This document shows positions 25,289 to 32,428 of a stretch of 64,000 nt of DNA, one piece after another (position 1 is the stretch's first letter; every line of letters starts with the position of its first letter). The position numbers and the translations under genes are program-made. This stretch comes from JBBRBB01 sp038206235 (GTDB lineage: Bacteria; Bacteroidota; Bacteroidia; Chitinophagales; Chitinophagaceae): positions 1 to 64,000 of the forward strand of contig JBBRBB010000018.1 in assembly GCA_038206235.1 (NCBI GenBank), written 5' to 3'. The notes under the pieces are model-generated. The model was not told the origin of the DNA. It was given only the letters and a program-made list of their open reading frames with translations, and did no database searches.

Positions 25289-25825
25289 TCATTTTACATC
25301 AATGTTATTTGCTAATGCATAAACAACAGTATCTGCACTTTCATCAACTGATATTCTCACAAAATTATTTCTCTCTAAAAGTTTTATTGATTTTAAATTA
25401 TTCGGGCTAAGCTCTGCTTTTATTGAACGAAGCTGCATATTTTCAAATCCATATTTAATAATCACAGGAATTACTTCCTGCATTATTCCCCGTCCCTGAT
25501 GTTGAGGAAGCAACTCATAACCTATCTCTGCTTTTGAATCCTCTTTGGAAATTTTCCATAAACAAATTGTTCCCATCAGCTTATTATTATTTTTTAAAGT
25601 AATTACCCAGAGAATACATTCACTATTAGCTATGCCATCATGTATCTTATTAATAAATTGGCGGGCATCATCAATTGAACTGGCTTTCGGTCTGTCAAGA
25701 AATTGATTCACGTTTTCGTCTGAGCGAAGTGCAAATATTTCATTCTCATCTTTCATGGCAAGCTTGCGCAAAATAAAATGCTCGGTTGACAAATTTGGAA
25801 ATGGTATAATGGTGATTGCATTCAT
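25289..25825 (-). CDS. GNAT acetyltransferase, RimJ/RimL type
   Basis: A 178-residue protein with the layout of ribosomal-protein and amino-group acetyltransferases: an N-terminal LSTEHFILRKLAMKDENEIFALRSDENV, a central GTICLWKISKEDSKAEIGYEL strand pair, the acetyl-CoA loop LLPQHQGRGIMQEVI and the SIKLLERNNFVRI end. The substrate is unknown. It is convergent with the lipoprotein gene upstream in coordinate and divergent from the DinB gene. Confidence 0.88.
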   Translation of the reverse strand: MNAITIIPFPNLSTEHFILRKLAMKDENEIFALRSDENVNQFLDRPKASSIDDARQFINKIHDGIANSECILWVITLKNNNKLMGTICLWKISKEDSKAEIGYELLPQHQGRGIMQEVIPVIIKYGFENMQLRSIKAELSPNNLKSIKLLERNNFVRISVDESADTVVYALANNIDVK

Positions 25826-25974
25826 GATTTGCTATACAATCTTCTTCTGTAAAAGAATTTAAAAAGTAAATAATCATTCTTAAGCTTGAAGTTATTTATT
25901 TTTTATTTTTGAAATTGCGCGACAATTTAAAAACATTATCCCTTTCCTTTGCATCACCAATAAAAAATATAATT

Positions 25975-26472
25975 ATGAACTTAATTCCAATGTTATTAAA
26001 AGAGCTTGACCAGGAAGCTGCAACAACACGCAAAATATTGCAAAGAGTACCTAACGACAAATACGACTCGAAGCCCCATGAAAAAAGCATGCCCATACGA
26101 AGGCTGGCTACACATATAGCTGAATTGCCTACCTGGATTACCATGACGCTTACAACCAATGAGCTTGATTTTGCAAATAACCCTTACCAGCCCACAACTA
26201 TAAACAATACCGTTGAACTGATGGATCATTTTGAAAAATCTTTAGCAGACGGTAAAGCACATTTACAAAAAGTAACCGAAGAACAATTATCAGAAAACTG
26301 GACCTTGCGCAATGGCGACACAATATATTCTACCAACACGAAAGCAGAAGTGCTGCGAATGACGTATTGCCAAATTGTTCACCACCGTGCACAGTTAGGC
26401 GTTTATCTTCGTTTGCTCGATGTGCCCATACCCGGCAGCTACGGACCCAGTGCTGATGAAAATAATTTCTGA
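25975..26472 (+). CDS. DinB-superfamily protein
   Basis: A 165-residue four-helix-bundle protein from the ATG at 25975. The likely metal-binding histidines are in ATHIAEL and VHHRAQLGVYLRLL, in the usual DinB/YfiT positions. PGSYGPSADE near the end is common in Bacteroidota homologues. DinB-like proteins include metal-dependent thiol transferases and damage-inducible proteins; nothing here fixes the activity. A TATTTTTG box at 25904-25911 may be its -7 promoter element, though no well-spaced -33 element is clear. Confidence 0.87.
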   Translation: MNLIPMLLKELDQEAATTRKILQRVPNDKYDSKPHEKSMPIRRLATHIAELPTWITMTLTTNELDFANNPYQPTTINNTVELMDHFEKSLADGKAHLQKVTEEQLSENWTLRNGDTIYSTNTKAEVLRMTYCQIVHHRAQLGVYLRLLDVPIPGSYGPSADENNF

Positions 26473-26483
26473 TAACATCACAG

Positions 26484-26518
26484 GAGGGTTGCATTTTTTT
26501 TGGGATGCAGCCATCCTC
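26484..26518. other. hairpin downstream of the DinB gene
   Basis: Arms GGTTGCAT and ATGCAGCC (one G-T pair), flanked by further GGAGG/CCTC pairing. The T-run lies in the loop rather than after the stem, so it is only a possible terminator. Confidence 0.4.
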
Positions 26519-26571
26519 ATTTATTACCATCATCAATGCGTCACCAATTTTTTGCTTTCTCACAATTATTT

Positions 26572-26610
26572 CGGTCAGACGGAGACGGCTCTAAGCCGTG
26601 AGACCGTTAA
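26572..26610. repeat. GGTCAGAC-family palindrome
   Basis: It begins CGGTCAGACGG, contains GGCTCTAAGCC and ends GTGAGACCGTTAA. It matches the copies at 19834 and 19929 with one arm change. The surrounding 26473-26751 region holds only this, the hairpin before it and the promoter after it. Confidence 0.85.
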
Positions 26611-26636
26611 ACCTTATTTCACTCTGTGCCACTTAC

Positions 26637-26667
26637 TTTGACCTTGCCAATTATTTATTTATCTTTA
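26637..26667 (+). promoter_or_regulatory. Bacteroidota-type promoter for the 26752 gene
   Basis: TTTG (26637-26640), a 19-base spacer, then TATCTTTA (26660-26667). This fits the Bacteroidota -33 TTTG and -7 TAnnTTTG consensus apart from the last base. The leader to the ATG would be about 80 bases. Confidence 0.5.
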
Positions 26668-26751
26668 AATATTCGTACACTTAATTAAACTTGCTAAGAA
26701 TTCTTAATGAAATTTTTTTTTGAAAACAATCATCAACCAAAAAACTAACAC

Positions 26752-27327
26752 ATGAAAACTTTAATTTTTTTATTGCTGACATCCACAATATCATTAAGCT
26801 CAATTGCGCAAGATGAGCTCTCAGAAGGCGTAATCCTGCTTTTTAAAAACGTAAAAACCAAATTAACTGATGCTGAAAAAAATGAAATATATACAGCGCT
26901 TGGATTTATGCTCACAAAAGATAAAACAAAATTTGTTGATAAAACTGATAAAGACAATGACTTTCCTTACGATGTAAGCGTGTATCCCACAGACCTGAAC
27001 AAAGATGGCAAAGAAGAAATTTTTGTTTTATTAGGCAATTCCGCTCTTTTCGGAATGGCAGGCGCCACTACAGACCTTTTTATAAAAGACGCAACAGGAA
27101 AATATATTTTAAATTCACTCGATGGTATGCTTCCTCTTGCATTGACTACTGCAAACCTCGGTTACCCTGATTTATTGCCCGGCGTTCCCGGCATGGAATT
27201 ACCGGAATGGCGATGGAATGGAAAGCAATATAAATTTTACAAGAATATTCCCGATAGTGCTGCACAAAAAATGAAGACGACCAACATTGAAGACCTTAGT
27301 AAGGCTTATACAAAAACAATAAAATAA
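26752..27327 (+). CDS. small exported protein of unknown function
   Basis: A 191-residue protein with a signal peptide (MKTLIFLLLTSTISLSSIAQ). The central segment VYPTDLNKDGKEEIFVLLGNSA has the D-x-N-x-D-G pattern of calcium-binding loops in EF-hand-like or FG-GAP-type repeats, present once only. The rest, including PDLLPGVPGMELPEWRWNGKQYKFYKN, is reminiscent of periplasmic proteins that follow such loops. No enzyme motif is seen. It has its own promoter candidate and ends 20 bases before the converging ligD. Confidence 0.7.
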   Translation: MKTLIFLLLTSTISLSSIAQDELSEGVILLFKNVKTKLTDAEKNEIYTALGFMLTKDKTKFVDKTDKDNDFPYDVSVYPTDLNKDGKEEIFVLLGNSALFGMAGATTDLFIKDATGKYILNSLDGMLPLALTTANLGYPDLLPGVPGMELPEWRWNGKQYKFYKNIPDSAAQKMKTTNIEDLSKAYTKTIK

Positions 27328-27347
27328 TTGCCGGCGTTTTTTATTCT

Positions 27348-29081
27348 TTAATTTTTTGATGTTTGGTTTCTATGTGATTTCTTTGGCGGCTTAACTATCT
27401 TTTCATTCTTTTCATTCTTTGCAGCTTTATCTTCCCGCAATCCCATGAACACCGGATGACGAAGAATTCCTCCTTTCGTTTTTTCTGAATATTTTATTTC
27501 GCAAACCCGTTCAGGCCTTACCCATGTTGCAGGCATATTGGTTTTAGGTTTTGTTTTGAAAGCATAGTCTTTAGTGATTAGCGGCTGCAGTTTATTGAAA
27601 ACATATTTCAGTGATTCATCACCGAAGCCGGTGCCCGTATGACCAATGTATTTTAATTCGCTTCCTTTATACTTACCGAGAATAAGTGCGCCAAACAGTT
27701 TGCGGCCGTTACGGGGTCGGGTGAATCCGCAAACGATTGCTTCTAACTGCAGGTTGTTTTTAATTTTTAACCAGTTCTTTGTTCTGAAATTTATGGTATA
27801 AGCGCTGTCAGCTTTTTTTGCTATGATACCTTCCAGATTTTGTTCTAAAGCAAGCTTGAAAAATGCTTCACCCTCTTCAGCAATATGGTCGCTGAATTTT
27901 AATATGTCATTATCTTTCGGAATCAGGTTTTGTAAAATGATTTTTCGTTCTATGAGAGGTAACTCCATTAAATCTTTTGCATCGTACCATACAATATCAA
28001 ACAAATAATAAACAAGCTTTGCAGGCTCACCGGTTTTGCGAACGTTCTGCAGTCTTTGAAAATCGGGGAAACCTTTTTCATTCACAGCAACAATTTCGCC
28101 ATCGAGCACTGCATTTATTTTCAATTGTTCAAGCGCCTCTGCAACAGGCTTAAAAATTTTATTGTAAGAGAGAAGATTTCTTGAAAGTATTTCCACCTTC
28201 CCTTTTTTAAGAAATGAAACTGCACGGTAGCCATCCCATTTAATTTCATAAATCCAGTTAGCATTGCTGAAAGGCTTGTCAACCACCGTTGCAAGCATGG
28301 GTTTAAAGGGTTCAGGGAAAGGAGCTTTTTTTGCTTTTGCAAGATATTCTTTTATTAACTCATCATTATTATTTGAAGTAGTTACTGCAATATTTGCAGT
28401 GACTACTTCTTTAGGGCTTTTTTTTTTACCTGCTGATGCAGTTGCTTTTGGTGTAGCTTTCTTTTTTATTTTTGCTGCACGGTTGCTATGCCAAACACTT
28501 TTGCTTTTTGTTGCAACTTCTTCAACTGTAAGATTTGATTTTACTGATTGAGCTTTTTCTGTTATATCATTTTGTGAAGCATATTTATCTCTGTGTTTCA
28601 TAAGAAGCCATGAATTTTCATGGTATCCTGAAGTCTTTACCAGCCCAAAACTTCCTTTCAGTTTTTTTCCATGTAAGATTATTTTAAGAGCGCCCTGATG
28701 CAGTTGGTGCAGCAAACTCTTCTCCTGTTTCTTTTTATCTGTTGATGTTCCTTCTTCTGGCTCATAAGTTCCTTCATCCCAAACAATCACAGTGCCTGCG
28801 CCGTAATTGCCTTCGGGGATTATTCCTTCAAAAGTTCTGTAATCGTAAGGATGGTCCTCAACCATCATAGCAAGCCGCTTAACATCGGGGTCAAGAGAAG
28901 GACCTTTCGGCACCGCCCAGCTTTTTAAAACGCCATCCATCTCTAAGCGAAAATCATAATGCAGGTGAGAAGCTGCATGTTTTTGTACAACGAAATGCAG
29001 CTTGGCAGCATGGGCATTACCGCCGGTGGGTTCAGGCGTATCATCGAAATGCCTTTTTCTTTTATATTCGGTTAAAGCCAT
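27348..29081 (-). CDS. ligD: DNA ligase D, phosphoesterase plus ligase form
   Basis: A 577-residue enzyme from the MALTEYKRKR start at 29081. The N-terminal 3'-phosphoesterase domain (about residues 1-190) carries H41 and D49 in HYDFRLEMDG and PEGNYGAGTVIVWD. A Lys/Ala/Thr-rich linker of about 60 residues follows. The ATP-dependent ligase domain has the nucleotidylated lysine K281 in EIKWDGYRAV and the C-terminal OB fold ending KTKGGILRHPVF. The polymerase/primase domain of full LigD is absent, so end joining would need a separate polymerase. No ku gene is in the window. A longer upstream frame to 29135 exists but is unlikely to be used. Confidence 0.92.
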   Translation of the reverse strand: MALTEYKRKRHFDDTPEPTGGNAHAAKLHFVVQKHAASHLHYDFRLEMDGVLKSWAVPKGPSLDPDVKRLAMMVEDHPYDYRTFEGIIPEGNYGAGTVIVWDEGTYEPEEGTSTDKKKQEKSLLHQLHQGALKIILHGKKLKGSFGLVKTSGYHENSWLLMKHRDKYASQNDITEKAQSVKSNLTVEEVATKSKSVWHSNRAAKIKKKATPKATASAGKKKSPKEVVTANIAVTTSNNNDELIKEYLAKAKKAPFPEPFKPMLATVVDKPFSNANWIYEIKWDGYRAVSFLKKGKVEILSRNLLSYNKIFKPVAEALEQLKINAVLDGEIVAVNEKGFPDFQRLQNVRKTGEPAKLVYYLFDIVWYDAKDLMELPLIERKIILQNLIPKDNDILKFSDHIAEEGEAFFKLALEQNLEGIIAKKADSAYTINFRTKNWLKIKNNLQLEAIVCGFTRPRNGRKLFGALILGKYKGSELKYIGHTGTGFGDESLKYVFNKLQPLITKDYAFKTKPKTNMPATWVRPERVCEIKYSEKTKGGILRHPVFMGLREDKAAKNEKNEKIVKPPKKSHRNQTSKN

Positions 29082-29417
29082 AAGATTAAATTCAATTGGA
29101 GAAAAATTTAAAAAATCATGCCGCAATGTAAACAATATTTAGAAAGCTAATTCCTTAGAGCAGTTAATCATACATGTTACTTTTGTTTTTCAATAATAAA
29201 AAAATGGCGAACATTGGGGTGAAAGCGGAAGAAACCCAAGACCGGTGAATGTTGACTGCGTACTGAATATTCAACAACGATGTGAAATAAGAACCGTAAA
29301 ATTTTTCTTCAGAAATGGGCCGGGCTCCAGCAAAAAGAAAACAGACAGCATGCTCAATGGAAGAACTTATTATGAGATGCCTTTAGCAGAACAATTAGAG
29401 GAATTGGATTTTGTCTT
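29082..29417. other. intergenic region with an unassigned open frame
   Basis: Between ligD and the hairpin before the ATPase gene, an open frame runs from about 29200 to 29436. A GTG at 29245 and an ATG at 29350 are possible starts; the end reads YYEMPLAEQLEELDFVFLENQK, running into the hairpin. I recognise no family and no ribosome-binding signal. It may be a fragment or chance. Confidence 0.3.
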
Positions 29418-29419
29418 CC

Positions 29420-29452
29420 TTGAAAATCAAAAATGAGATTTTCGATTTTCAA
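29420..29452. repeat. left hairpin of the DUF4143 cassette
   Basis: Arms TTGAAAATC and GATTTTCAA (29420-29428, 29444-29452), with inner AAAAT/ATTTT pairing. The arm TTGAAAATCAAAAAT is identical to that of the hairpin at 30649-30686. Confidence 0.88.
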
Positions 29453-29474
29453 TGATAATGTTTAGCTTTACAGT

Positions 29475-30644
29475 GTGATTGAAAGAAGGCTGCATAAAGA
29501 AATCATTTCATTGCTAAAGCAATTTCCTGCAGTGGCAATACTCGGCGCAAGACAGGTTGGCAAAACTACACTTGCCAAACAAATAGCTGCTGCACAGAAA
29601 AGACCGGTCATTTATTTAGACCTCGAAAACCCATTGGATGTCCGTCGTCTTGCAGATCCTTACACATTTCTTACAGATAACAAAGACAAATGTATTGTGA
29701 TTGATGAAGTGCAAACCATTCCTTCATTATTTGCTGTGCTGCGTTCTGTGATAGATAAAGACAGGCGTAATGGCAGGTTTATTTTATTGGGCAGCGCTTC
29801 ACCGCAGTTGGTGAAAGGGGTCTCAGAATCACTGGCGGGAAGAATTACATATCGCGAACTCACTCCCATTAGTTTTACTGAGTTGCCCCATAAAATAAGC
29901 CGTTATAAGCACTGGCTCCGCGGTGGCTTTCCAACACCATTGCTTGCAGGAAACGAAAGAGTAGCCACAGAATGGATGAACAGCTTTGTGAGAAGTTATG
30001 CAGAAAGAGATTTAAACACTTTGTTTGGTGTTGCCCTCACCAGCAACATCATTAGTCGCTTATTGAGTATGCTGGCTCATGTAAATGGTACAGTATGGAA
30101 TGCAGAAATGATGGCACGCTCATTAGGTATTACAGCACCAACTATAAACCGGTATGTTGATTTTCTGGAAGGAGCATTTTTGGTGCATCGCTTACCCGCT
30201 TTTTTTATTAATACCCGTAAGCGTTTGGTAAAGGCGCCGAAAGTTTATATAAGAGACAGCGGCTTGCTGCATAAACTAAGCAATGTTCAAAACATGCATG
30301 AGCTAAAGGGACATCCTGTTGTTGGTTCTTCATGGGAAGGCTACGTAGCAGAGCAGGTGCAACAATTGAAACCAACCGGAACAGATTTGTATTACTACCG
30401 CACACAAACCGGCGCTGAATATGATATGGTGATTGCAAAAGGTATTCATCCTGTTGCCTGCATAGAAGTAAAGCTTAGCAATGCCCCAACTATCAGTAAA
30501 GGGAATATGCAAAGTATTGCGGACTTAAAAACCAAAAAGAATTTTGTGGTGGTGCCTGATGCGGATGAATACAAGACAAAAGAAGGGATTATTATCTGTA
30601 ATATACAAACTTTTCTTATAAAATATCTGTTGAAGCTAAAATAA
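29475..30644 (+). CDS. AAA-family ATPase with DUF4143 domain
   Basis: A 389-residue protein. The N-terminal AAA_14 ATPase has Walker A GARQVGKTT (24-32), Walker B CIVIDEVQ (about 73-80) and a sensor-like LLGSASPQL. A winged-helix segment (MMARSLGITAPTINRYVDFLEGAF) and the C-terminal DUF4143 nuclease-like fold follow (SSWEGYVAEQV, YYYRTQTGAEYDMVI, CIEVKLS). The acidic and lysine residues in the last part fit a PD-(D/E)xK core. The start is GTG at 29475. The function of the family is unknown. The gene sits exactly between two hairpins with the same arm sequence, with the right one 4 bases after the stop codon. Confidence 0.9.
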   Translation: MIERRLHKEIISLLKQFPAVAILGARQVGKTTLAKQIAAAQKRPVIYLDLENPLDVRRLADPYTFLTDNKDKCIVIDEVQTIPSLFAVLRSVIDKDRRNGRFILLGSASPQLVKGVSESLAGRITYRELTPISFTELPHKISRYKHWLRGGFPTPLLAGNERVATEWMNSFVRSYAERDLNTLFGVALTSNIISRLLSMLAHVNGTVWNAEMMARSLGITAPTINRYVDFLEGAFLVHRLPAFFINTRKRLVKAPKVYIRDSGLLHKLSNVQNMHELKGHPVVGSSWEGYVAEQVQQLKPTGTDLYYYRTQTGAEYDMVIAKGIHPVACIEVKLSNAPTISKGNMQSIADLKTKKNFVVVPDADEYKTKEGIIICNIQTFLIKYLLKLK

Positions 30645-30648
30645 TCAT

Positions 30649-30686
30649 CCCTTGAAAATCAAAAATTGTATTTTTGATTTTCAGGG
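30649..30686. repeat. right hairpin of the DUF4143 cassette
   Basis: Arms CCCTTGAAAATCAAAAAT and ATTTTTGATTTTCAGGG with a 3-base loop and one unpaired A. It repeats the arm of the hairpin at 29420-29452. It could also fold as a transcript end, though there is no T-run. The remaining DNA to 30867 shows nothing else I recognise. Confidence 0.88.
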
Positions 30687-30867
30687 ATAAAGCTCCAGAA
30701 GTTTATTGGCTATTCTTCCAAAATACTATCCCTCTGCTAAGTTCATACATGGTTGATTTATTTTTTGTATGCAAAATTAATTCACCAGGTGGCAGAATGT
30801 GCATTAAACATTTTTCGTTTAGGAATATGCAGGAGGTTTTGTATTTTGCTGTATAAAATTTTCACTT

Positions 30868-31707
30868 ATGAAGGAAGAACCTGAACATCTGAATGAAGAT
30901 GAAAAACTGAAAGCTGAAAATGATTTTATGAAAATGAAAATCATGCTCGAGCATGGCGCACAATTTCATTCGGGAAATACTGATGGAGAATTGCCTGCTG
31001 AAATTGAAAGTGAATTTTTGAAAAATATTATTGAATTTGAAAAACAGTTTGAACAACACAAAACGATGAGTGTGTATGATAAGCTTGGTAAGCCGCAGCA
31101 ATTTAAGCCTGCGAATGAAATAAGAGATGATGAAATAGAAAAGGCATGGCAAAATTTATTAGCATACATGAATGAACATGGCATTGATCTTTCTGCCTGC
31201 AGCCCGAAAGTTACAGCACGGGAGCTATATCGTTTTACAACGGAAGAATTATTTAAGCAGGAAACAGATGATATGGATATGCCGGGATGGACGACCAATT
31301 TTATTTACGATGAGTTTTATCCCGACCATGAATATGAGAACACAAGAACTGCTGTGGATGATTGTATAAAACCCATTTTAGAGAAAGAACCTTTTGAATG
31401 GATGCATCATTTCGGAAAAGAAAATATAAGGCTGAATAATCATTACCCTTTAATGCAGGATGATTTTAAAACCATTATTAACCGTTTTAAAGATGCTTAT
31501 GACGAGATTGAGTTGAGTGATATTAATACCGATTGCTGTGATATGGCCGATACCTTATGCAATGTAGCAGGAACTTACTCGGCAAAAGGCAAACTTGAAA
31601 ATGAAACAATACAATGGAGCGGAAAATGGCTGGTTGCGTTTGATCTTGATGAAGAATTTGGTTATTGGTATATCAACAATGTGCAGATAGAAAATATTAT
31701 GCTTTAA
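30868..31707 (+). CDS. acidic cytoplasmic protein of unknown function
   Basis: A 279-residue protein with no signal peptide or membrane segment. It is rich in Glu and Asp (MKEEPEHLNEDEKLKAEND). A notable stretch is FIYDEFYPDHEYENTRTAVDDCIKP, and the last 80 residues (DCCDMADTLCNVAGTYSAKGK, WLVAFDLDEEFGYWYINNVQIENIML) look like a compact domain with strands, similar in style to SnoaL/NTF2-like ends. I do not recognise the family. It follows the DUF4143 cassette by about 180 bases and has no obvious partner. Confidence 0.68.
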   Translation: MKEEPEHLNEDEKLKAENDFMKMKIMLEHGAQFHSGNTDGELPAEIESEFLKNIIEFEKQFEQHKTMSVYDKLGKPQQFKPANEIRDDEIEKAWQNLLAYMNEHGIDLSACSPKVTARELYRFTTEELFKQETDDMDMPGWTTNFIYDEFYPDHEYENTRTAVDDCIKPILEKEPFEWMHHFGKENIRLNNHYPLMQDDFKTIINRFKDAYDEIELSDINTDCCDMADTLCNVAGTYSAKGKLENETIQWSGKWLVAFDLDEEFGYWYINNVQIENIML

Positions 31708-31996
31708 ATTCTATTCCTTTACACAATTGATTTTACTGCTATTTCATTGCATGTAAAAAACTTATCAAAAAAATATTTCATCTAATTTACTTCCTATTCT
31801 TCTCTTACTCCAACTTTACTAACGTTCTTACTGCGTTCTTTGCTTTGATTTGTTTGCAATAACAATTCAGTTTTAAAATGAATTAAAAAAATAATGACAC
31901 TAATATGGAAATTTGAAGGCAATAAATATTGGGTATGTATTATTGTTGTACTGAATTGCAGTAATAACAATTTATTTTTGCTTTAAAGAATAAAAA

Positions 31997-32374
31997 ATGA
32001 AACATCTAAAAATCCCTGAAGGTTATCAAACAGTAATGCCTTACCTGATTGTAAAAGGCGCTGCTGATTTTTTAAAATTCACTCAGCATGTTTTTGGCGC
32101 CACTGAGAAATTGAAAAAAATGAGAGATGAAAATCTTATCATGCATGCAGAGATTATGATTGGCACCAGCACCATTATGTTTGCCGATAGTACAGAACAA
32201 TTTAGACCAAGACCGGCAGGTATGTTTATCTATGTTGATGATGCAGATGAAACTTATAAAAAAGCATTGAGCGAAGGAGCAACGAACATAATGGAACCGG
32301 CAGACCAAAGCTACGGCAGAAGTTGCGGCATTAGAGATGCTTTTGGAAATGAGTGGTGGATAACGTCTGCTTGA
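31997..32374 (+). CDS. VOC-superfamily protein, PhnB/glyoxalase-like
   Basis: A 125-residue protein with the vicinal-oxygen-chelate layout: PYLIVKGAADFLKFTQHVFGATE, HAEIMIGTSTIMFAD, MFIYVDDADETYKKALSEGATNIMEPADQSYGRSCGIRDAFGNEWWI. The H and E residues in HAEIM and the FGNEWW end suit a metal site, but PhnB-like members often lack activity. A TATTTTTG box at 31973-31980 lies 16 bases upstream. The 31708-31996 region otherwise looks empty. A strong terminator follows. Confidence 0.88.
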   Translation: MKHLKIPEGYQTVMPYLIVKGAADFLKFTQHVFGATEKLKKMRDENLIMHAEIMIGTSTIMFADSTEQFRPRPAGMFIYVDDADETYKKALSEGATNIMEPADQSYGRSCGIRDAFGNEWWITSA

Positions 32375-32386
32375 TATTATGAACAG

Positions 32387-32428
32387 AAAACCTGTGAAAT
32401 TTAAGACCCTCACAGGTTTTATTTTTTT
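32387..32428. terminator. hairpin terminator between converging genes
   Basis: Arms AAAACCTGTGA and TCACAGGTTTT (32387-32397, 32410-32420) followed by a T-run. It serves the VOC gene and overlaps the end of the delta-60 gene. The arm is the same as in the palindrome at 41862-41894. Confidence 0.85.

Noticed and set aside
29245..29436. Short protein-coding gene before the DUF4143 ATPase
   Set aside because: No recognisable family or ribosome-binding signal, and its end runs into a hairpin. Kept only as an intergenic note.
29420..30686. Insertion sequence around the DUF4143 gene
   Set aside because: The two hairpins bracket an ATPase with no transposase motif, and no target-site duplication is visible.
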